From Adiantum capillus-veneris (lineage: Eukaryota; Streptophyta; Polypodiopsida; Polypodiales; Pteridaceae): a DNA stretch of 64,000 bases. The stretch is taken from positions 2,412,001 to 2,476,000 of the forward strand of contig CM043963.1 of assembly GCA_014529385.2 (NCBI GenBank), given 5' to 3'. The notes under the pieces were generated by a model. That model saw only the letters and a list, made by a program, of their open reading frames with translations. It did no database searches and had not been told where the DNA came from. Numbering within the stretch: the first letter of the stretch is position 1; the number at the start of each line of letters is the position of its first letter. Below are positions 55,570 to 64,000 of the stretch, piece by piece. Made by a program: the position numbers and the translations under genes.

Positions 55570-56190
55570 CAATAAATTGGCAGATCCCTTCAACAAAAAA
55601 TGTGTTCTCTTGCTCGGTGATCTTGCCCAACTACCCCTAGTTTGTAGTCACGCACGGGAGCTTTGTAACACATGCCATATCACAAGTTCGGTCCACTGGC
55701 TACATGCAACTTTGTACAAGATGTCATGCTCTATAAGACATGCAACCACCCCTGAATCTCTTCAGTTTCTCACCATTTTTTTCATGAAAGAAAACCAGTC
55801 GTAGATGAGATCAATTGTCCCTTGGGTGCATGTATTATAGATAAAGCGCATGTGCATGACTACATCAACAATCTACTACGATAATATGTACTCACATATC
55901 AGACGTTCAACACCATAACAACCTTGCCTTGAATAAATTGTACAATCAAACCGACATTACAAAACTTGAAATGAAGACGAACGCGGGTAGCATAAATGTC
56001 CTTCAGTAGTGGCTCCTAGACCCTAATTTCAATGAGCTATATTTGATCGCAATTTGTGTGCACTGTATGATCACTGAAAATATTGACTTGACAATCGGTG
56101 TGGCAAACGGTGCAACATGCATTGTCGATGCCATAACACTGAACACAGAAGGTGAAGTTACATGTATCATTGTCCTCATTCATTGTATTA
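55570..56190 (+). pseudogene. PIF1-type DNA helicase remnant
   Basis: KKCVLLLGDLAQLPLVCSHA near 55600 is the PIF1 motif G-D-x-x-Q-L-P; MSCSIRHATTPESLQFLTIF follows, as in the L-x-x-S-x-R-x-x-D region. After frame breaks come CIIDKAHVHDYIN near 55835, LNKLYNQTDITKLEMK near 55935, and VHCMITENIDLTIGVANGAT near 56080, matching the V-M-L-x-x-N-x-x-x-x-G-L-x-N-G-T motif. The Walker A region is not visible upstream. PIF1 genes travel in Helitrons and also occur as host genes; I see no Helitron ends (TC...CTRR with hairpin), so the source is open. Confidence 0.8.
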
Positions 56191-56832
56191 GGAACAAGTA
56201 CAAAATAAGAAAGGAAAAACACAAAAAAACTATAAAAGAAGAAAGGAAAAACACACTCCAAATCCATTAAATCATGGGGCCACTATGTCCAAGAATTGTT
56301 AATGTCAATGTCGCAATAACCAAGGTCCATAGCATGCAATAGCAATATCCAAGGTCAATAAAAATACAATATCTTTCATTTGTTGTACCATTATCTGTGT
56401 GACATGCCCATAAATGGTTCCAACTATTACACCCAAGGGGGATGTTCCCTCAAGGCCATAATCAAGGAGACATGAGAAAAATTCTTCTTTTACACTTGTG
56501 GTGGTGTTTCAAAGCAATAGATAAATCTTGACGGGTTTGCCTTTTTTGATGAAGTACCTTGTTTCTTCCTGCTCAGTTTCAAGCTCGCTCGAAAAAGCTC
56601 GCTCGCAATTTGGAATTCCTCGTCTTGATGCGTGTAGGAGTTTATTGATTTGTGATTAGAGTTAGTTTTGCTATGGCTAATCTCTACTTGCATTGGAGAG
56701 GCATTCTCTTGAATCCTCTTATTCATTGTTTTTTATGACGCTCTCACACTTAGTTGTGTGATGTTTCCATGCCCTATCCGCGATTGATGATTATGTCGGA
56801 GGTAGCCTATTCTGCAACTACCTCCTTACATT
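56191..56832. other. Unrecognised sequence, possible LTR ending at 56830
   Basis: It ends CTCCTTACA two bases before a primer-site-like sequence, so the right part may be a 5' LTR. The left LTR boundary was not found. Confidence 0.35.
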
Positions 56833-56850
56833 TGGCGCCATTGTCGAGGA
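56833..56850 (+). promoter_or_regulatory. Primer binding site, tRNA-Asp type (decayed)
   Basis: TGGCGCCATTGTCGAGGA differs from the tRNA-Asp complement at three positions, all transitions. The first seven bases are exact. Confidence 0.65.
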
Positions 56851-59800
56851 ACGGTTGTATAAGCTAGAGGAGTAGAGGATGCTTTGAGTAAGAGTAATTT
56901 CATTACTAATTTCATCGGTTTTGAGTGTGTGTAACAGTTTGATTTGATTGTGTGTGCAAGTAATTGGAATCTAATTTTTGAGTTATGAATACACCAAACC
57001 CCTAATTTCACTCCCAATTTCACTAGTTTCATACTAACCCTTACTAATTCGCTTCATTTTCATGCTAACTTTGACTAATTCCATGCTAATTTCATGCTAA
57101 CAATCACATTTCTACTAATATTTGGCAAATTTTGTTAAACTAACCACTAACCTGTGATGTGTAGTGTATGTTTAATCCCCTTATAAGAACTGGAATCATC
57201 ACTTTAATCAAGTTAATTGTGCTAATTTGTGCCTATCTTGATGATTTGAGTGTTTGATGTTTGACCTACATTGGTCAATTTTGGAGCCGATTTGGTGGTG
57301 CACATACGTGTGTGCAATGATGCATCTTTCTGTGGAGCAAAGGAATAGCTTGGAGTGTGATTATGATGTAAATGCACTCTCTTGCTCATGTCAATTCTTG
57401 ATTGATTAATGTGGTTCAATGTGTGCTAATCACTTGCTAAAATTATGTGTGTATCAATTGACCTATAGTTTGTACCTAATTTGATTCACTTGGAGTAAAA
57501 TTAATGTTCAATTTTGACTGATGAACCTTATGTGTGTCAAGATAATTCTTAATTCTCATCAAGTATTCATGTGTGTACATAAAGATCATTGTGTGTGTAA
57601 TGCACCACAGAGGAAAAAATTACCATAAAATTCAAGTGTGTATGCACCTAATCTTGAGTGTGTTGATGCATAGAAATTGAGGAATTGATGATATATGAGT
57701 ATGCAATCATGTAAATGATGTGACTAAGAGGAAAATCCTATCATTGGATTTGCCTAATTGCCAAAAAATTGGGCAAAAATTGAGTGTGTACGCCCAATTG
57801 AAGACCACTTGATTCAATGATTGATGGTCATGGGGCACCCAAATGCTTTTTGATTGTGAAATGTGCATCAAATGTGTGTGCAGTTATTACAGATAAGCCT
57901 ACGCACATTGCCAATTGAATCAAAAATCAAACTTTTGTGCTTAATTTTGGAGTGTGTGCATTGCTTGATTATGTTTAGTGTTAATTTTTTACAAATTAGG
58001 CATGCATGAATTTGTTTATAGTTGATCAAGTGTGCAATTTGAGCATTGCAATGTGGAATTGGTGAATTTGTTGCATATAATTTTGGCCTAAACTTGGGTG
58101 TATATGCCAATTAATGGCGTGCGCAATCCAATGAGTGAATGAATAATTGGTATTTTGTACCAATTATGATGATGAATTGGCCAAATACTGATGTGTGTAT
58201 CACATAAGTGGCTCGAATATTGAGATAGATCTTTCGATTGATGCTCAATTGTGAATATTTTTAGTGTACTTACATGCTAATGATTGATCGATGTTATGAA
58301 CATGGCAATGTCCCATTGATGTGTGTGCATAATTGTACCCAAAATTCAAGTATGGGTGTCATCACAAACCAAAATGACAGATTCTATTGGGTTTGGACGA
58401 TTTGAGCTATTGGATATGACAAGTTAGTTTTGGGATGATTGTTAATTGGATTCAAATTGACCAATAAGAGAACGAATGCATTGGTATTGCTTAACTGTGT
58501 GCTCAAATGACTAGCATTTTGCGTCGATTTTGATTTGAAACTTGATTTTTTTTGTGTACATGAATTCAGATTAGAAGCATGTGTCTAAGTAAGTAGGTAA
58601 TTGAAGCAAATCAAATAAGAGCTTGAGTTACCATGTGCATGATGTGAAAATCTGGATAGTTTTGAGACGTGATCAAAAAAATTAAAACCAACATGACCAT
58701 AAGCGCTAATTACCGATACACATTTGAGTAGCTTTGAATGTTTATCAGCAATGAACCATTTGTTGAAGTCGGAAATGATATTTGATCCTTCAATTTTGAT
58801 GGTTATGTGTACTCACTTTGTAAATTGAATCAACTTGATTAACGAACGTGGTGGATCTTGTGGCGGACACACACACAATAGTACTTTGCCTTTTACATAG
58901 GCACGTATGAGCGTCTCTTCAACAGAGAAGATCTTGGTTATGGAAGAATTGGTCCAAGTTTTCTCTCTATCTCTCTCTCTTGCGCCAATAGCAATGCACA
59001 CTCATGTGAACATGCCCTTGAGATATTTTTTTGAGAAAAAATAAAAAACACACAAACAAGTGGTCTGCTTCTTTCACGTGCGCTCACATCACACATGCAT
59101 GTTCTCTCTGGCCCATACTTCTGCCTGATGCTTTAAGTGGCACACACTTCGTGATTTAAATGGCACACACTTTTTCTGCCTTCATGGCTCCTACTTAACT
59201 CGACTTTTGTAGTGGTAGGCTGGCAACCCTGCTTCACCTTTTTGGCCCCGTTCTTTTCTTGGCTTGACTTAGCATTACTGGCGTAGTGTCCACTTGCTAC
59301 ATCCATGGAGGGTCCAGCCCACTTTAGCTTGCGCAACCATTTAATTTGGTGCTACTGAACATAGCAAATTAGATATTTTGAAGCCACACCCTTGGCTTTT
59401 TCCGCAGACCCTGCCATCATGCACTCGCCATGATGTTGATTTGGCAAACACACCTGCTAGTCATGGCCCATCGACTCTAACAACATCCACTTGCCTTGCA
59501 AAGTTGTTAACTTGACTCTCATCGATGAGTCATCGCTTTGGCAAATGAAGAGTTACAAACCTGATTTCAATCATCAGTTTGCCCCACCGAGCCCTGCTCT
59601 AGCTCACAACTCCCATTGATTGACCCTGCCCCAACCACTTGCAGAACTCGACAGTCAACACTTGACCTTAAATAGCTATTTGCTACTACCATTCGGCCCC
59701 GACGTCACCGACATTGGCTTGCAACACACACAGTGACACACTCATTAGTCGCTCTCGCTTCTCAATTAGTATCTCTCTTGACGAGGCCCACCATCCATGC

Positions 59801-62016
59801 TCACACACTCACTATGTTGTTGCTTCCTTCTAAAAGCCCTTTCCCACACTCTCTCAACCCCCTATCTCGTTCTCTGTGTCTCGCCACAATAGTAAGCCCT
59901 TCAGAGGGTAAAAAAATAAAAAAAAAGTGGGGGGCTTTTTGAAAAAAAGCAAAACGGCATTCCCACACCTATCTCCATCTCAAGCTCGTAGGATGAATTA
60001 ATTACCCCTTGAGCTAGCAAAAAGAAAATAAAAACGACTCTCAGCTTAACCACAACCTATACAAACTTCTAAATGGTCAAGTAGAAAATGGGAAAAATAA
60101 TAAAACTTTTTGGATTTGCATTGCATGATTTGTGAGGATGATCATTTTCATGCTTGCTTTAGATGCAAATTTCTAGTCACGTCACTTTAAATCGAGTTGT
60201 TGGCCAAAGCTATGAATAAAATTTTGGTTAACTTGGGGAAATGAAAATTCACTTCATCATAACCTCTCGTTTGCTTTTGCTATGTATGCACAAATTTGCT
60301 ACATAATAATCATGAATTGAGATGGAGTGCATTGAAATTTGGAGTCATGATTGAGCATAAAATTTTGTGATGCTTGAGGTAAATGCAAGATACTTTTGTG
60401 CTCTAATAAATGAGTTTTCTGAAGGGGTGGGGGCCAATGACATTTTTTGACGCTTCAAGGGAGTTAGCATTTCACTTACTTTTCTTTGCTATGAATGTCA
60501 TATGAAAGAAGAATGCAGGTGATTGTGTGCGCTATGATTATTTGGATTGTGCATTCGTCTAGTGCTTGGCTTGCTTGCAAAGTCTCACTGCCAAAATGAC
60601 AAAATGTTCTTCATTGAATGTGGGCTTTATCTTGAGGTACATTGAGAGCAAACTGATGCTGGGTCGAGAATGCATTAAAATTTGAGCTTAGCATTGCTTG
60701 AAGCATAGTTAGTGCTTAATTTGAATGCAAAATCACTGCATAGCACTAGCCATCGAGCTCAATCAAAGATCCATAAGGTATCATTTTGGGTTGGATTGAG
60801 CATGACATTTTTAGTACCTACTTTGAATGATAAATGCTTAAGATCACTAATAATTGAGTTCTTTTTGAAAGGGTTGTGGGCAAGCATGATCTTCCATTAA
60901 TCCATGGGGTGTTGGACATTGCGACATAGTGCAATATTTGGCTATGTAGAGACATTTCAATTGTTTTGATTAAAGTCTAGCTCTAAGTTTTGTCTATGCA
61001 AACTTTTTCATGTGAGCTAGTTGTTAGCCAACTCTTTTGAGAGCTTTAAAAATGTAGAATGTAAAATGTAAATTGTAAAGTGCTTTATTTGGCTATGTAG
61101 AGACATTCCAATTATTTTGATTAAATTTGTATAAATTATAGCTCTAAGTTTTGTCTAAATGAAAACTTTTTCATGTGAGCTAGTTGTTAGCCAACTTTTT
61201 TGAGAGCTTTAAAAATGTAAAATTTGGCTTTCAAGGACCAGTTTATTTCACATAAAAGGACCAATTTGGCTTTCAAGGACCAGTTTATTTCACATAAAAG
61301 TTGCATTATTTCTAGCTCATGGCTTGTTTTAAGTTTCACATTTTATTTGAGCTAGCAATTAATCAACTTTTAATCATGCATGAGAGGATGTGATATTGCA
61401 AATGCGCTTATGTAGAAGCATTTTCGCTCCCATTTTTTTATGTGTATGCATAGATTTGCTATTAAAGAGCACCATGTGCATAACCAAAGGCACTTTTGCC
61501 CCCTAAGGTTTTTTTCCTTTGTCATATTTGGGTATTTAACACCATAGCATTAGGATTTCAATAAATTGTTTTCTGTGTTTTTCTTGGCTTTGGTAGCTTG
61601 TGTTTGTTAACACTTAGCTTCAAGAAGCTTGGCTTGCGAATAAAAGGAATCAAGGGGCCTCTAAACAAGGTGGATGCTTTGCTCAAGGATGCTCAAAAGA
61701 GCATGAATAGGTGAAATCCTTCCATGCTATGCTCCTTTTTTATCTTTACATCTCCTTGCATGCTTGGATTAAGTGAATTTGCTTCTAAGCTATGGTTCCT
61801 TTCATTTTCAAAAGCTAGGCATACATGAAAGTTTCAACACTTTCCTTTGTAAATATTAAACTCATTAGACATTTGGTTTTATGTCTGATAATCATAGGTA
61901 CTTGTTTTTGACCTTAGGTTAATATAAGATCATTGCTTGTTAGTCCTAGACTCTTAGTAATTGACGTAATACTCCACTCATTTCTAGCATAAACTAGCGC
62001 TATGATTAGGCTTTTA
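56851..62016. other. Long ORF-poor retroelement interior (LARD-like)
   Basis: Five kilobases of AT-rich sequence dense in GTGTGTG words, with no frame over ~90 codons and no gag, protease or pol motif. It runs from a primer-site-like sequence towards the LTR repeat at 62.0 kb. Direct duplications of ~145 bp (about 60942 and 61088) and ~41 bp (about 61221 and 61267) lie near its end. Large non-coding LTR derivatives look like this, but a pair of LTRs was not established. Confidence 0.45.
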
Positions 62017-64000
62017 GTCCCTTAGTCCATTTGCCATAAGTACTCTCATTATGGAAGTAATAAAAAAGTGCTAAAATAATGAACTAATGAAAAAAAAGGT
62101 GTCCAAATGAGTAGCACAAATGCTACTAGATACATGAAAATGAAATTTCTATGTTATGTTGTGTCTATTTGAGGCCTAGCGCCTTATTGGCACTTGGTAG
62201 GCGAGGGGAATCACCACCTTGGCTCTCTTGGTCAAGGCCCTAAACCGATGCCCTAGGTTGATAATGGTTAGCCGTCACCTTGGTAGGCTAGTAGACTCTT
62301 GGAATACCTCCTCGAGGGTTCAAGGATCGGAGAGTCAGAGCTTGACTTGCCTTAGGGTGGTAGCCTGATGTGCTTTAATTTTTTCTATCAAAACTTAAAA
62401 AACAATCTTCCGTGAGCTTCAAAAAGCTAAATGACAATGTACTAATAGCTTAGAAGCTTTTTTGTGGCCATAGACATGATATACTTGGATGCTTTATTAA
62501 GATTTATTGTATGGCTTTTAGGTTAGTAGGTTTATGAACTTGCATTAGCATAGAGTCATAATTGATTGCTTGTGTTACATGCATAGATCTGAAATTTCTA
62601 GTGGTTTAATCTTCATAATAGTTTAGGTGTTTTTTTGCTTTATATTGTTTAATTTTTTACTATGATTGCCCATCTTTTAGAAGCAAAAATTAAATTTGCC
62701 TAATCTTTCATTGCACTACATGTTTTATTCATCATTTGTTGGACTTTGATACTCATAACTTGTCTTATGTTTTGCAGCTCAACGTTCCTCCATGGACATG
62801 CTTTCTACCATGTCACCGTGCTTTGCTTCAACGGCACACGAGGACGTGCATCAAATTAGGAGGGAAGGAATGTTAGCAGTGGCTAACACATGCGACACCC
62901 ATTATACACCAAGCTAGAGATGTGTTATAGGTGTGCACAATATTTTCTATTCACATTATATAAAGTCTTGGGATCATTTAGGAGTTCCAAATTGTATAAG
63001 GTAGAGGGATCAACTTAATACCATAGTAGAAAGGCTTGGAGTGCATGCCTTTATAAGAAGCCAAATTATGCAAAGAGGTTTCATTCTTGAGTAGTCATGC
63101 TTGAGAGCTCACTCTTGATTTTTCACTCTATGGATTGCCTAGCCTTGAGCTTAATTCCCATGATTAGAAGGCTAGTGCTAATCCTTTGTAATCAGAGAAT
63201 CTCTTTTTTATTACTTTAATCTCTATTTTGCTCATTATTCTTGTCTTCTCTACATTTCATTTTGTCATGAAGTAGTTTTAAACTCTCATTATTCTAGATT
63301 TGAGAGAGGTAATGACTTCTTGCTTTGATCTTAACTGGTGGTCTCTATGTCTCCCTACTTGTTTGGTATGATTACTTAGTCCATAGATTTATGAGCTACG
63401 GTCGTTTTTTTCTTCGTTCTTTCTCAACAAGGTTTTGCTAACCTAGGGTTTTTTGGAACTACCCCAACTCCGAAAACAAGCTCAAAAATGCTCCTTATTA
63501 AGTTAGGAACGTATCCCTCATGTCTCGTGTAAGACTGTGTAGCATAAAGGTTGGTAAGAGTGGGCAAACGAGTGCAAAAAACCAACTCTGAGAGCTCTCT
63601 CCAAGAAGGTAAAAGTAGAAATAAGACTAGTTTTGGCATACCTAGGCTATACATACCTGGGCTTCTCGACTCCTTTTCTCTCAAACTTCTTGGTTAGTAC
63701 TACAACACTGTGTAATGCACTTTCCTTTCCAAAATTTTCTCATTGGGACTCCAATTGATCCTTTTTTGAGAATTTCACCAAATCAAGGATTACGGATCCA
63801 ATTCAGACTTTGTCATTATTGTCAAAATTGAACAAGATTTGACATGCTCGTTTGTCTTCTCTTCTTGATCATCAGGGTATCTTTAGTTTCTCCATTTAGC
63901 CTGTTTACTATTAATTTTTATTTATAAAACTTTTCTATCAAAAAGTTAAAAGAAAAGTACTAGAGCCATCCAAAAAATAGAAAACCAAACTAAACACACA
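62017..64000 (+). repeat. Dispersed LTR-bearing repeat, copy 2, cut by window end
   Basis: Same order as copy 1 at 47487: conserved 'GGCGAGGGGAATCACCACC' block, purine tract AGGAGGGAAGGAA (62858-62870), LTR start TGTTAGCAGTGGCTAACACA at 62871, TATA-like site near 62957. Here the 196-bp block is present once. Confidence 0.88.

Overview
This window looks like a repeat-dense nuclear region of a land plant. I found no intact host gene in 64 kb. Most of it is LTR retrotransposons, one Mutator-like DNA transposon (MULE), transposon remnants, microsatellites and a few processed or captured gene fragments. Long CT/GA tracts, tRNA-Asp and tRNA-Met primer sites, and the style of the MULE, gag-protease and 'GKGE..GAVVKR' proteins remind me of homosporous fern genomes such as Ceratopteris. 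That assignment is inference only.

Layout. 1-4.26 kb: the 3' half of a gag-protease LTR element with a fragment of a DEAD-box RNA helicase, and a 1.55 kb tandem duplication. 5.44-17.36 kb: a Copia element with perfect 5-bp target duplications. Its 5' LTR was later hit by a 6.65 kb MULE that left a 9-bp duplication; the element's own 3' LTR preserves the empty site. The MULE carries a spliced transposase gene on + and a second, unidentified multi-exon gene on -. 17.37-25.2 kb: a Tnp2/DUF4218 remnant and a tandem LTR-internal-LTR-internal array of another retroelement, running into a gag gene with several zinc knuckles. 27.76-40.83 kb: a full LTR element with both LTRs, primer site, polypurine tract and 5-bp target duplication. 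It has gag and protease but no recognisable reverse transcriptase, RNase H or integrase. It carries the same helicase fragment, and its leader holds fifteen copies of a ~22-bp palindrome. It sits inside a minus-strand coiled-coil coding remnant whose frame is restored when the element is removed.

42.7-47.5 kb: the tail of a Gypsy polyprotein, a 1.1 kb minisatellite with 21-bp units, and a decayed transposase-like protein. 47.5-64 kb: two ~2 kb copies of an LTR-bearing repeat, a processed ribosomal protein S4e pseudogene (minus strand), a PIF1-type helicase remnant, two ~60-bp hairpin elements, a cluster of CT tracts and homopolymers, and ~5 kb of ORF-poor sequence behind a tRNA-Asp-type primer site.

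The strongest leads are the gag-protease element that picked up a helicase fragment and kept it in two copies, the palindrome array in its leader, and the spliced antisense gene inside the MULE. All protein-level calls are by eye; no database search was run.
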